The notes: generated by a model not told the origin, from the letters alone. 26,543 bases of DNA from Acidaminococcus sp050873445 (GCF_050873445.1 NZ_JBNMIU010000030.1:1-26543); one strand, 5' to 3'; shown: positions 1-6,944, counted from the stretch's first letter. Program-made: numbers and translations.

Positions 1-225
1 AAACTCCGTGGCGTCCGGTTCAACCGAAAGGCAATCCTGGACGCCGCAGAGGAACAGGAAGATGGAGTCCGGAGACGTGACTACCAGAAGCTGCTGGCCG
101 AAAATCAGCAGCTCCGTGAGGAAAACAATGGGCTCAAGGCCCTGTTCCGGCAGAGGCTGAGCCTTGCACTGGACGATTTTAACCGCATTGAAAAAACCAA
201 TCTTATGCAAACAACGGGGAGGTGA
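1..225 (+). CDS. Partial phage protein with coiled-coil character, 3' end
   Basis: Frame 1 is open from the first base to the TGA at 223-225, giving 74 residues with no start codon in the window. The sequence is rich in Glu, Gln, Arg and Leu (for example LLAENQQLREENNGLKAL), which suggests a coiled coil. I do not recognise a family. It lies upstream of the small early genes and is followed after 4 bp by the next start. The terminal bases GGGGAGGTGA also serve as the ribosome binding site of the next gene. It is probably the C-terminal end of an early phage protein. Confidence 0.6.
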   Translation, partial: KLRGVRFNRKAILDAAEEQEDGVRRRDYQKLLAENQQLREENNGLKALFRQRLSLALDDFNRIEKTNLMQTTGR

Positions 226-229
226 AAGT

Positions 230-413
230 ATGAAATATGAAGAAAAGCTCATGTTGATACAGAGATTGGTCGATGGATTAACTGCGGGGGGAATGGTTAA
301 AAATCCGTGAAATCATCGACCGGCAGTATGAAAGAAAGGCCATCAAGCTGACACTTGACGACCTTTCCAGTGAATCCATTAAAAAGTTGTTTGCTATGAC
401 GTTTATTCAGTAA
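230..413 (+). pseudogene. Small phage gene broken by a frameshift at a G6 run
   Basis: An ATG at 230 follows a good SD (GGGGAGGTGA) and reads MKYEEKLMLIQRLVDGLTAG, then stops at 308-310. Directly after a run of six G at about 285-291, the neighbouring frame continues as EWLKIREIIDRQYERKAIKL and on to a TAA at 411-413. With five G instead of six the two halves make one 60-residue protein. Explanations are a real inactivating insertion, phase variation at the G run, or a sequencing error. The family is not recognised. Its 3' end overlaps the convergent reverse-strand gene by 11 bp. Confidence 0.6.
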
Positions 414-603
414 CGACCTGGATAAAACTTGGATGAATGCGATAGTTTTTGCCTTTGTATTGGATATTCAGGTAAGTATATTTGAACATTGTGGATCCTT
501 CATCTTCCCACCATGTATTTACATCCTTACCATCATCTACGGTAGCATGTTCTGCTGTGAGATTTATCCAATTACCGCACAGACAAGCATAAATGTATTT
601 CAT
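403..603 (-). CDS. Small reverse-strand cargo gene, unknown function, 66 aa
   Basis: This is the only convincing minus-strand gene in the prophage part. Reading on the minus strand, an AAAGGAGGTG ribosome binding site (plus 611-620) sits at ideal distance before the ATG at 603. A TGATATAAT extended -10 (plus 637-629) lies just upstream, so the mRNA leader would be about 20 nt. The 66-residue product starts MKYIYACLCGNW and is rich in Tyr, Trp and Asn, with no membrane segment. The CxCGNW start could hold a metal but there is only one CxC pair. No family is recognised. Its own promoter and inverted orientation fit a moron, that is, a cargo gene expressed from the quiescent prophage. Confidence 0.7.
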   Translation of the reverse strand: MKYIYACLCGNWINLTAEHATVDDGKDVNTWWEDEGSTMFKYTYLNIQYKGKNYRIHPSFIQVVTE

Positions 604-628
604 GATAATTCACCTCCTTTCGTTACAC

Positions 629-637
629 ATTATATCA
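629..637 (-). promoter_or_regulatory. Extended -10 promoter of the reverse-strand gene
   Basis: On the minus strand the sequence is TGATATAAT, a perfect extended -10 element. No good -35 is visible at 17 bp upstream, which is acceptable for an extended -10. Initiation near 622 would place the ribosome binding site almost at the 5' end of the transcript. Confidence 0.6.
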
Positions 638-669
638 GAAGGAGGATGAAACGCAGAAAGGAAAAAAGT

Positions 670-960
670 ATGAAAACAGAATGGAAAGTAAGAGCTGTGG
701 CCATTGCTCTGGCCCTTGGGGCTCTGGTAATTGCAAGCCACGCTGTACAGGCTGTGGCCGAAACGACCCAGCCGGCCAGTTACACCAGCTATTCCCGGCG
801 TGTGGCCCCCGGCCAAACGCTGTGGGATATCTGCGGTGACCTGCCGTATGGGCGGGAGGACCTGCAGGACGTCATCGACCGCTGCCGGGTTGACAACGAC
901 ATCACGGCCCCGGGGACCCTGCAGCCTGGGAAAGTGCTGCTGATCAGAGTGAAGAAATAA
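670..960 (+). CDS. Exported or membrane-anchored LysM-like protein, 96 aa
   Basis: The ATG at 670 is preferred over upstream in-frame starts. It follows a GAAAGGA site, while the AGGAGG at 640-645 abuts the ATG at 646 with no spacing. Residues 1-7 are basic, residues about 8-30 are a hydrophobic Ala/Leu/Val stretch ending in an AVA-like signal peptidase site, and residues 44-96 read VAPGQTLWDIC to LQPGKVLLIRVKK. That is the shape of one LysM domain, which binds peptidoglycan glycans. Small LysM proteins of this kind occur as stand-alone genes in Firmicute genomes and phages. Two Cys (C55, C72) could form a disulfide after export. Location in the early region is unusual for a lysis protein; role unknown. 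Confidence 0.65.
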   Translation: MKTEWKVRAVAIALALGALVIASHAVQAVAETTQPASYTSYSRRVAPGQTLWDICGDLPYGREDLQDVIDRCRVDNDITAPGTLQPGKVLLIRVKK

Positions 961-972
961 GGAGGATTAAAA

Positions 973-1026
973 ATGAAACAAGCAGATAAAGCGGAAACGG
1001 CCGACGGGCCAAAATATGAGAATTAA
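973..1026 (+). CDS. Possible 17-residue micro-ORF
   Basis: A perfect GGAGG site at 961-965 precedes an ATG at 973 by 7 nt. The frame encodes MKQADKAETADGPKYEN and stops at 1024-1026. The next gene starts 15 bp later with its own SD. The strength and spacing of the SD are the only support. It could be a real small peptide, a translational coupler or a remnant of a longer gene. Confidence 0.35.
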   Translation: MKQADKAETADGPKYEN

Positions 1027-1041
1027 GGGAGGGCGTGAATC

Positions 1042-1371
1042 ATGGAAAACTTGAATAAAACCATGGACAAAAAAATGGATCCGGTGATTGAGGCACAGGC
1101 CAAAGCGCTGGCAGAGCAATGCAGGAGTAAAGGGTATGCGGGTATCATTGCCCTGGCAAATGCAAAGGATGCAAGACCTTTTACATTTCAGGTCTTCGGG
1201 ACGGCAAAACCGTTGATGGTCTGTGTGTGCACTACCATCGTCGGAGTTTATGATGCTCTGGAAGATAAAAAATTGCAAGGCATTTACTATATGGCACTGA
1301 AAAAAGCAATGAAAATGCTGCCTGGGCTGGCCATCCTTGCACATTATTGCAGAGTCGTCAAAAAAGCATAA
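1042..1371 (+). CDS. Hypothetical phage early protein, 109 aa
   Basis: The start ATG at 1042 follows an AGGGAGGGCG ribosome binding site. The 109-residue product begins with a charged helix (MENLNKTMDKKMDPVIEAQA), then a mixed central part with CVCTTIVGVYDAL, and ends with a basic helix (YYMALKKAMKMLP). No family is recognised. It is followed by a palindrome that may end transcription from the other strand. Confidence 0.6.
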   Translation: MENLNKTMDKKMDPVIEAQAKALAEQCRSKGYAGIIALANAKDARPFTFQVFGTAKPLMVCVCTTIVGVYDALEDKKLQGIYYMALKKAMKMLPGLAILAHYCRVVKKA

Positions 1372-1400
1372 AAAAACTACCGGTATTGCAGTACCGGTAG
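1371..1400 (-). terminator. Perfect 9-bp hairpin with T6 on the minus strand
   Basis: CTACCGGTA (1377-1385) and TACCGGTAG (1392-1400) form a perfect stem with a TTGCAG loop. On the plus strand the hairpin is preceded by AAAAAA and has no T tract after it. Read on the minus strand it is followed by TTTTTT, so it looks like a terminator for leftward transcription. No leftward gene is seen downstream, so it may insulate the reverse-strand region or be a regulatory palindrome. Confidence 0.5.
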
Positions 1401-1458
1401 CCAAAAATGGGGATTGAAATCACCCCCTCATTATACCACGTGAGAAAGGATAAAGACA

Positions 1459-1680
1459 ATGCGGTATAACCCCGATAAAGTGGCTTATATCAGACTATAC
1501 GGATCAGCAGAAGACCGCTGGGAGTGGGAGCTCCACACGGCGTCCATGGGGCCCCGGGTCCAGTACCATAGCAAGTACCATGGGCAGTTGGGTCGGGCCA
1601 GGGAAAAGCTGCTGGACGAAGCGTGGGACAAGGTACAACGTGAGTTTGGAAAGGGGAGAAAAAAGAATGAAAACAAGTGA
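1459..1680 (+). CDS. Hypothetical small phage protein, 73 aa
   Basis: The ATG at 1459 follows GAGAAAGGATAA. The product is polar and aromatic-rich (MRYNPDKVAYIRLYGSAEDR, then WEWELHT) with a basic C-terminal helix ending GRKKNENK. No known family. Its last 14 bases overlap the start of the ERF gene, so the two are translationally coupled and probably belong to one recombination operon. Confidence 0.6.
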   Translation: MRYNPDKVAYIRLYGSAEDRWEWELHTASMGPRVQYHSKYHGQLGRAREKLLDEAWDKVQREFGKGRKKNENK

Positions 1681-2440
1681 ATCAATGAAAAACATCGCCC
1701 CGGCTCTGGTGGCGTTTCAATCGGAAGTACAAGACCCGAGAAAATCAAGCGACAATCCGTTCTTTAAGAGCAAGTACGTGGAGTTGAATGAACTTATGGC
1801 TGCAGTCAAGCCGGTGGCCAATAAACATGGGCTGTTCATCAACCAGGACATTACGACAGAGCTCACGGAGAACGGGAAACTGAAAGTCTGGTGCCGGACC
1901 CGGTTGAGCCACGTGAGTGGAGAATTTATCGAGAGCTCAGGGCAATTTACGATTGCCAAAGGGACGGATCCTCAGAGCAGTGGATCCTCGCAAACATATA
2001 TTAGACGCTATGATATCAGCGCTTTCCTGGGGCTCTCCTGGGAAAAGGACGATGACGGCAACGCAGGCAGCCAGTCAGAGCAACAGCAGGTTAAGAATAC
2101 CAGACAGCATACCCGGCAGCAGGATCAGCAGCCTAGGAAGGAAAACAGCAGTAGGCCGACTCCGGATCCGGATGCAAAAGACGATAAAGCTGCAGAAACA
2201 GAATTGCCCTACCGGATTCCGGAGGTAAAGGACAAGCCAAACGAAAGTCAGATCAACGGCCTGGAAGCGATGTGTCAGTACCTAGGCCGGAGCCCTGAGC
2301 GTATGGCTAAATACTACAAGGTGAATAGCCTTAAGGAAATGCAGACTTATACATTCCGCCTAGCCTATAAGGAACTTGCCAAATTCCTACTCAAAGAGGG
2401 ATACCAGCAAGGGCCGGACCTGAACTGGCACAAGGCGTAA
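1667..2440 (+). CDS. ERF-family single-strand annealing recombinase, 257 aa
   Basis: ERF proteins anneal complementary single strands during phage recombination and replication. Residues 7-140 match the family pattern: an N-terminal helical segment (NIAPALVAFQSEVQDPRK), YVELNELMAAVKPVANKHGL, and the diagnostic GTDPQSSGSSQTYIRRYDIS, which corresponds to the ERF motif of a conserved Gly/Gln run before TY-RRY. A Gln/Arg-rich linker at about 145-190 leads to a C-terminal helical part containing a MCQYLG segment. The frame is open further upstream (to 1580), but ATG 1667 follows GGAAAGGGGAGAAA and starts with the family's usual helix. It overlaps the previous gene by 14 bp. RusA at 5423 would act in the same pathway. 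Confidence 0.85.
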   Translation: MKTSESMKNIAPALVAFQSEVQDPRKSSDNPFFKSKYVELNELMAAVKPVANKHGLFINQDITTELTENGKLKVWCRTRLSHVSGEFIESSGQFTIAKGTDPQSSGSSQTYIRRYDISAFLGLSWEKDDDGNAGSQSEQQQVKNTRQHTRQQDQQPRKENSSRPTPDPDAKDDKAAETELPYRIPEVKDKPNESQINGLEAMCQYLGRSPERMAKYYKVNSLKEMQTYTFRLAYKELAKFLLKEGYQQGPDLNWHKA

Positions 2441-2472
2441 TGGACATAGACCGAGAAAGGGGGTGATCAGGT

Positions 2473-3342
2473 ATGCAACTAAACTGGATTTATGAGATCA
2501 ACGCATTTTATAGCTGGTCCGAAACTTCCGGCATCAAGGCTGACGCCATGTCGCTCTGGCACGCATTGATGTACACGGCAAGTAAAGCCGGGTGGAAATC
2601 GGAGTTCAACGCTTCGGCCAACCTTTTATGCGCAAGATCGGGCTTATCTAAATCTTCTTTTCAGCGAGCGCGCAATCAGCTGTCACAGATGGGCAGAATC
2701 AAGTTCTTCTCTCGTAAAGGCAATCAGAGTGCTGTATACCAGATCGTCCCGTTTTCTGGTGTGGTTCAATATGAACCACAAACCGAACCACAAATAGATA
2801 AAAAAGAATTTGTGGTTCAATATGGATCACAAACTGAATCACAAACTGAACCACAACCTGGACCACAATCCGGGCACATACCTAAACTAAACCAAACAAA
2901 ACAAAACTACCCCCCTACCCCCAACGACGGGAGCCGTGTACTCAGGGACACGTTTTCCCCGGATGGTAACAGTAACGGGCAGGGCAGGGCTTTGGAGGGT
3001 ATGGGGCTGGAAAGGCTGGTGTGGGATTTTACGGCCAACCATGGTCTGCGGGTAGCGCTGGGTCAATGGGCGGCAATGCGGAAGGAGAAGGGAAAGCCAT
3101 TAACCGCTGCCATGCTGCGGCGCAACCTTGACGACCTGCAACGCCTGTCTGGTGACGTGGCCATGCAGCGGACGATCGTGGAGCAGTCTACCCGCAAGGG
3201 GTGGACCGGCTTTTACCCGATTGATCATATCCCGGACAAGAAGAGGTACCCGAAAGCTGATTGCCCGCGATGCCACGGAGAGGGCTATTACCTGGCGGCT
3301 GACGGGCACACCATGGTGGAGTGCGATTGTAAGGATGGATAA
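2473..3342 (+). CDS. Phage replication initiator (replisome organiser), 289 aa
   Basis: The N-terminal 100 residues have the layout of phage replisome organisers: a winged-helix-like segment with WHALMYTASKAGW and CARSGLSKSSFQRARNQLSQ. The middle (about 100-135) is a Gln/Pro/Thr-rich repeat coded by DNA iterons. Residues 185-250 are a helical C-terminal domain (VWDFTANHGLRVALGQW). The extreme C-terminus holds CPRCHGEG and CDC (C264, C267, C284, C286), a DnaJ-like zinc knuckle. ATG 2473 follows a strong AAGGGGGTGATC site. It probably binds the origin in its own gene and loads the host helicase; no phage helicase or loader is seen nearby. The exact family is inferred, not proven. Confidence 0.7.
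   Translation: MQLNWIYEINAFYSWSETSGIKADAMSLWHALMYTASKAGWKSEFNASANLLCARSGLSKSSFQRARNQLSQMGRIKFFSRKGNQSAVYQIVPFSGVVQYEPQTEPQIDKKEFVVQYGSQTESQTEPQPGPQSGHIPKLNQTKQNYPPTPNDGSRVLRDTFSPDGNSNGQGRALEGMGLERLVWDFTANHGLRVALGQWAAMRKEKGKPLTAAMLRRNLDDLQRLSGDVAMQRTIVEQSTRKGWTGFYPIDHIPDKKRYPKADCPRCHGEGYYLAADGHTMVECDCKDG
2760..2871 (+). repeat. 12-bp iterons and palindrome inside the initiator gene: candidate phage origin
   Basis: Six direct copies of GRAYCACAA sit at exact 12-bp spacing: at 2773 and 2785, then 2824, 2836, 2848 and 2860. Each group is preceded by TGTGGTTCAATATG (2760 and 2811). With the first iteron this forms a perfect 9-bp inverted repeat, TGTGGTTCA-ATA-TGAACCACA. A stretch poor in G with runs of A and C follows (2878-2930). 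Phage origins such as that of lambda lie inside the initiator gene with exactly this iteron-plus-rich-strand layout, so this is probably the replication origin. Confidence 0.6.
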
Positions 3343-3355
3343 GGAGGAAAACGGC

Positions 3356-3598
3356 ATGATGTTTGACTGTGAGAGCGATATGGGATACCAGATCGACCAG
3401 CTGCAGCGTGATCTTGACAAGGACGAAGAGTATATCGCAAAGCTGGAAGAAGAAAACCAGCGCCTGGAGTACCAGGCAAGTAAGGCGGAAGCCCTGGAAG
3501 AAGAGAACCACCGGAAGGATCAGACCATCCAGCAGTACCAGGACTATATCCGGGAGCTGGTGCAGTCGGTGGAGAGCCAGCAGGGAGAGAAGCTATGA
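3356..3598 (+). CDS. Coiled-coil phage protein, 80 aa
   Basis: The product is almost wholly a coiled coil with heptad-like Leu/Ile and heavy Glu/Lys/Gln content (IDQLQRDLDKDEEYIAKLEE). ATG 3356 follows AAGGAGGAAAACGGC. An in-frame ATG at 3335 is possible but has a weaker site, and the ATG at 3359 is also possible. Function unknown. It overlaps the HNH gene by 4 bp (ATGA). Confidence 0.65.
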   Translation: MMFDCESDMGYQIDQLQRDLDKDEEYIAKLEEENQRLEYQASKAEALEEENHRKDQTIQQYQDYIRELVQSVESQQGEKL

Positions 3599-4008
3599 TG
3601 CCAGCACGGAAACGGCTGAGTAAAAAGCAGCGTCTGGCCGTGTATGAGAAGTACGGCGGCCACTGCGCCTACTGTGGTTGCGAGCTGGCCTACAAAGACA
3701 TGCAGGTGGATCATGTGGATCCCTATAATCTCAATGACCCAAACTACAACTGGGGCCATGGGGACAAGAGCAAATCTGCCGATGAACTGAACCAGATGGA
3801 AAACCTCATGCCGGCCTGCCGGATGTGCAACTTTTACAAGAGCGGCGGGAGTCTGGAGTCCTTCCGGGAGCGGCTGAGGGATACCCTGCTACCGAATGCG
3901 ACGAAAACCTTCCAGTTCCGCCTGGCGGAAAAGTACGGGCTGGTGGAAAAACACGAAAAGAGGAAAATCTTTTTCTACTTTGAGCAAGAGGAGTGCGACG
4001 AAAAATGA
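3595..4008 (+). CDS. HNH nuclease-fold protein, 137 aa
   Basis: The HNH core is visible: CAYC (C24, C27), the QVDHVDPY segment with D39-H40 as the general base region, N70 in ENLMPAC, and the second CRMC pair (C75, C78) followed by N79-F-Y-K. These are the zinc-binding and ββα-metal elements of HNH endonucleases such as McrA-like proteins. The C-terminal third (residues 85-137) is a helical extension rich in Lys/Glu. In phages, HNH proteins often sit next to the terminase, but this one lies in the replication operon, so a DNA repair or cargo role is also possible. It starts within the stop of the previous gene; ATG 3598 is an alternative start. Confidence 0.8.
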   Translation: MMPARKRLSKKQRLAVYEKYGGHCAYCGCELAYKDMQVDHVDPYNLNDPNYNWGHGDKSKSADELNQMENLMPACRMCNFYKSGGSLESFRERLRDTLLPNATKTFQFRLAEKYGLVEKHEKRKIFFYFEQEECDEK

Positions 4009-4262
4009 GCAAGATAACGACAGTGATCAATGCCCGGGCGGCCCTGATGGACATCGGGGTAGAGGCGGAAAAAATTTCAGCACTGGCAGCCGAACAGTAT
4101 GCCAGGCTGATGGGAAAAGACTGCGATGCTCTGGACGTTACGGAAAAGGCGCTCTATCGGCTGGATAAGCAATTGACAGCACTGAAGGGCAAGCGGCGGG
4201 ATCTGGTACGGGCCCGGTACGAGATGCGCAAGGAAAAGCGGGAAGAGTGTGATAAGAAATGA
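4005..4262 (+). CDS. Hypothetical phage protein, 85 aa
   Basis: ATG 4005 overlaps the HNH stop (ATGA) and follows an AGAGGAG site. The protein is helical and charged, with a basic end (KGKRRDLVRARYEMRKEKRE). No family is recognised. It overlaps the next gene by 4 bp, so it belongs to the same operon. Confidence 0.6.
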   Translation: MSKITTVINARAALMDIGVEAEKISALAAEQYARLMGKDCDALDVTEKALYRLDKQLTALKGKRRDLVRARYEMRKEKREECDKK

Positions 4263-4654
4263 GAGAGATAAGATTCCGTGGCTGGAGCTATGGAAAGAAA
4301 GACTGGGTGTATGGAGATCTGATACAGGACGGAAATACCACGAAGATTGTGGAGAGGACCAGCCACTGGGATTGGCCAGTAGACCCTCAGTCCGTAGGCC
4401 AGTATACGGGCTTTAGTACGAAAACGGCCGGAGACATCTACGAAGGCGATTATATCGTGGTCGATGACGAAGAGCTGTTCCTGGTGGTGTGGGACGAAGA
4501 TGCCGGACAATGGGGCGTGGTAGCCCCAGACGACTACGCAATCGGCGATACCCTGGAAAATGAAGTGGCCACCGCAGAGATAGTGGTAGTCGGAACAGAG
4601 TACGAGGATGAGCATCTGGGGAAAGCCCCGTGGAAAGAAGAGAATGAAGAATGA
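4259..4654 (+). CDS. YopX-family phage protein, 131 aa
   Basis: The N-terminal line REIRFRGWSYGKKDWVYGDL, the QSVGQYTGFSTK segment and the IYEGDYIVVDD segment are hallmarks of the YopX domain, widespread in Firmicute phages, with a beta-rich fold and no established activity. Residues 85-131 are an acidic tail region (GKAPWKEENEE). The gene overlaps both neighbours by 4 bp. Related proteins are typically in early or middle operons, as here. Confidence 0.85.
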   Translation: MREIRFRGWSYGKKDWVYGDLIQDGNTTKIVERTSHWDWPVDPQSVGQYTGFSTKTAGDIYEGDYIVVDDEELFLVVWDEDAGQWGVVAPDDYAIGDTLENEVATAEIVVVGTEYEDEHLGKAPWKEENEE

Positions 4655-4818
4655 CTAAGAAAGCAGATAACGAGCAAAAAAGTCTGCAGCATTGTGCTGA
4701 ATGTCCCTGGTCCCGGCCCCGGGAGTATAGCCCCTTTGTCCGGCTGTGGGAGTACATGACCTGCAGCCGGGCAGGGGAGAAGATTGCGGACGTGGGCTTT
4801 TGCCCGCTGGTACGATAG
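4651..4818 (+). CDS. Small cysteine-containing phage protein, 55 aa
   Basis: ATG 4651 overlaps the YopX stop (ATGA) and the frame runs to TAG at 4816-4818. The 55-residue product has HCAECPW near residue 14 and TCSRAGEK and FCPL later, which suggests a zinc or metal-binding site made by four Cys. No family is recognised. It is followed after 9 bp by the next gene with its own AGGAGG site. Confidence 0.6.
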   Translation: MTKKADNEQKSLQHCAECPWSRPREYSPFVRLWEYMTCSRAGEKIADVGFCPLVR

Positions 4819-4827
4819 GAGGAGCCG

Positions 4828-5025
4828 ATGACACTGGGAATATTTTTGGAGCCATTTGAAAGCAGCGAAGAGGTTTTGGTTCATCTCCCTGATGGGAGAG
4901 AGATTGCTGCCTATCCGGAGAGCAAGGAGCTTGAGCCATTCTGGGGCGATGAAGTCACCTATGCCTGCCCCCGGATCGGCGGGATCGACTGGGCATATAC
5001 CTACATCGAAGTGGAGGAAAGATAG
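4828..5025 (+). CDS. Hypothetical acidic phage protein, 65 aa
   Basis: ATG 4828 follows TAGGAGGAGCC. The product is acidic and beta-rich by sequence (LVHLPDGREIAAYPESKELE). No family is recognised. It is 2 bp from the next gene's start. Confidence 0.6.
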   Translation: MTLGIFLEPFESSEEVLVHLPDGREIAAYPESKELEPFWGDEVTYACPRIGGIDWAYTYIEVEER

Positions 5026-5027
5026 GA

Positions 5028-5426
5028 ATGAAATATCAAGACCCAAAAAACATGGAGTTTGAAGATATGGTAGATGTTGTCAATGAACATCTTACCCGCC
5101 GTGAACTGCTGGAGCAATTGGCAGAAGAAGCGGCAGAACTGGCCATTGCGGCCGGGAAAGTATCAAAGTGCGCAAGCAAGCTGATCAGGGCGGAAGGGCT
5201 GAACAACAACCCATGTCGCATGGACGACGAGAGCTTAAAAAGCATCATGAGTGATGCATTGGACAGCGTGGAGGAAGAACGGTCAGACGTAAATGTCGTG
5301 GTAGCTGCTCTGAGGGCTAGAAATAGTTTTGGGAGTTTCTTCTTTCCGACTCGGCAGCAAGAGGAGAAAATGCGGCGCTGGGTAAGGGAAATCCAGGAGC
5401 AGCAAGTAAAAGGAGAGGGGAAATGA
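5028..5426 (+). CDS. MazG-like nucleotide pyrophosphohydrolase-fold protein, 132 aa
   Basis: The central part has the spacing of an all-alpha NTP pyrophosphatase: a helix LLEQLAEEAAELAIAAGKV with E33, E34 and E37, then, after a loop, VEEERSDVNVVVAAL with E83-E84 and D87. These correspond to the EExxE and ExxD metal-binding elements of MazG and dUTPase-like phage proteins, which remove unwanted nucleotides. The C-terminus is an unrelated basic tail. Without structural support the assignment rests on these helices. It is coupled to RusA by a 4-bp overlap. Confidence 0.6.
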   Translation: MKYQDPKNMEFEDMVDVVNEHLTRRELLEQLAEEAAELAIAAGKVSKCASKLIRAEGLNNNPCRMDDESLKSIMSDALDSVEEERSDVNVVVAALRARNSFGSFFFPTRQQEEKMRRWVREIQEQQVKGEGK

Positions 5427-5863
5427 AGAAAAGATACCTGATCACGGGCAGACCGATCACGAAGAAGAACTCCAGCCGTTATGTGAGGGTGAGGGGCCGC
5501 AGCAGGCTCCTCCCCTCCCCACAGTTCACGGCGTATGAAAACACTGCCCTGTGGCAGCTTAAAATCCAGACCGGCGCTATGGAGCCGATCGCCACTCCAG
5601 TATCCCTGAAGGTAGAGTACTATATGCCAAACGGGTCGAGCTGGCCGGATTTGATGGGTCTGGTACAGGCCACGGCTGACATCCTCCAGGATGCTGGTAT
5701 TCTGGCCAACGATGGGTACATCGAGGATTTTAACGGGACACGTATCGCAGGGATTGACAAGCTGCACCCACGGGCGGAAATCATTGTGACAACGCTGGAT
5801 AAAGAAGAAAGTACCCTGTATGGGCTGCACCCGGACTTCAGGGAAAAGAGGAAACGGAAATGA
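5423..5863 (+). CDS. rusA: RusA-family Holliday junction resolvase, 146 aa
   Basis: RusA enzymes are dimeric resolvases that cut four-way junctions made during phage recombination. Here K14 in the PITKKNS start, then D76 in WPDLMGLVQATADIL, D86, and D97 in LANDGYIEDF match the conserved acidic residues and basic site of the family. Length (146) is close to the usual 120-145. It overlaps both neighbours by 4 bp and works with the upstream ERF protein. Confidence 0.85.
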   Translation: MKKRYLITGRPITKKNSSRYVRVRGRSRLLPSPQFTAYENTALWQLKIQTGAMEPIATPVSLKVEYYMPNGSSWPDLMGLVQATADILQDAGILANDGYIEDFNGTRIAGIDKLHPRAEIIVTTLDKEESTLYGLHPDFREKRKRK

Positions 5864-6312
5864 TTCTTTTAAGAGATGTACTGAAAATCATTCCAAAGGA
5901 ATGCGGCTATACTGTGTTCAGAGCTGATATGAATGACAAGATCGTCCTGGAAACCGACCTGCACTATTTCAGAAACACTGAGGTCATCAGGATTCAGAGT
6001 AGTCCGGATGTACCAGGTGGCGGGCTATACATCGTCATCGATCCCTTCAAAGAAAAGAAATCCGATGAAGCAGAAGAGAATGACGTTATCAAGAAACCGC
6101 TGCACTACACATTCCGGGGCACAGAAGCCATCAAAGCCGTCGACATCATGACCGCAAAAGCAACAGGGAGGGTAGCCTACCTGATCGGGTGCGTGGTCAA
6201 ATACCTTTACAGGTATCCCATGAAAAACGGCGCCCAGGACCTGGACAAGGCCATTCAGTGCTTGAAGATGCTCCGAGAATACCTCTACGGCTACGGCAAG
6301 CCGAAGGAGTAG
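5860..6312 (+). CDS. DUF3310 (SaV-like) domain protein, 150 aa
   Basis: Residues 78-148 hold the DUF3310 pattern KPLHYTFRGTEAI, then GCVVKYLYRYPMKNG, QDLDKA and KMLREYL, a small helical domain common in phages and found in the T7 gp1.7 nucleotide kinase group. Residues 1-75 are an unrelated beta-rich N-terminal part followed by an acidic linker. Activity is not established by sequence. Overlap with RusA is 4 bp. Confidence 0.8.
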   Translation: MILLRDVLKIIPKECGYTVFRADMNDKIVLETDLHYFRNTEVIRIQSSPDVPGGGLYIVIDPFKEKKSDEAEENDVIKKPLHYTFRGTEAIKAVDIMTAKATGRVAYLIGCVVKYLYRYPMKNGAQDLDKAIQCLKMLREYLYGYGKPKE

Positions 6313-6337
6313 AGATCGCAAGTAGGGAGGAGGACCA

Positions 6338-6877
6338 ATGTATAATAACGACTACGAAAAAATCATCAAATCATATCTGCGGAATCACAGAGACTGGAAG
6401 GCCTATACGGAAAACCTCCGCAGCCGGATGGTAGATCTGCGGGCAAAGATGCAGCTCGACGCTGTCCCGAAGACTACACGCTTTGGGTACGATGGTGGTG
6501 GATCCGGCGGATGGGTAAAACCCAGCCCCGAGGAAGCAGCGTGCATCAGGAAGGAAAATAATGAAGCGATGTTGCTCCGGATGGAAGATGAGTACCTGAA
6601 GTATCATCCGGTAGTAGAGAGCATGGAAAGATTTCTGGACCAGTTGAGCGGGATTCAAAGGGAAATCGTGGAGCACCGTAGCATCCAGGGAGAACAGTGG
6701 AGCTCTGTGGCCATGCGAGTCAACCTGAGTGAGAGCGCCTGCAGGGCCATTTTTCGCAAGGCCATAAAGCGCCTGACCGGCATGTACTTCGGGCCCAAAG
6801 CAGCGCCGGAACAAGGCTCGCTATTTCTTCCCGGCGGCCAGATTTTCATGTCTGTGGATAAGTCGAGAAAAAAGTAG
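6338..6877 (+). CDS. Sigma region 4-like late gene regulator (ArpU/RinA type), 179 aa
   Basis: The C-terminal part (about residues 95-150) reads FLDQLSGIQREIVEHRSIQG, WSSVAMRVNLSESACRAIFR, a helix-turn-helix like sigma-70 region 4 as found in ArpU and RinA late activators of Firmicute phages. The N-terminal half is helical with a Gly-rich loop (YDGGGSGGW). ATG 6338 has a strong AGGGAGGAGGACC site. Position, the last gene before the packaging block and just upstream of a promoter-like site, supports a role in switching on late genes. Confidence 0.75.
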   Translation: MYNNDYEKIIKSYLRNHRDWKAYTENLRSRMVDLRAKMQLDAVPKTTRFGYDGGGSGGWVKPSPEEAACIRKENNEAMLLRMEDEYLKYHPVVESMERFLDQLSGIQREIVEHRSIQGEQWSSVAMRVNLSESACRAIFRKAIKRLTGMYFGPKAAPEQGSLFLPGGQIFMSVDKSRKK

Positions 6878-6935
6878 ACTAGCACTTTTGTGACACTTTT
6901 CAAGCAGTTTTCGAGCGTTTTTTCCCTGGGAATCG

Positions 6936-6944
6936 TGATATATT
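6936..6944 (+). promoter_or_regulatory. Candidate late promoter (TGATATATT extended -10)
   Basis: TGATATATT sits 59 bp after the late regulator. There is no clear -35, but upstream is an unusual run of TTTTC-rich repeats (CACTTTTGTGACACTTTTCA at 6881-6902, then AGTTTTCGAGCGTTTTTT). This fits an activator-dependent late promoter served by the regulator just upstream. Confidence 0.5.

Noticed and set aside
433..669. N-terminal extension of the LysM-like frame back to 433
   Set aside because: It lies antisense to the reverse-strand gene, has no SD at 433, and the signal peptide starts at 670.
967..1404. Minus-strand 145-aa frame opposite the 109-aa gene
   Set aside because: It covers the hairpin at 1377-1400 and lacks a ribosome binding site; composition is typical of a shadow.
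1411..1430. Possible second hairpin GGGGATTGAAATCACCCC
   Set aside because: Pairing needs a bulge and there is no T tract; too weak to call.
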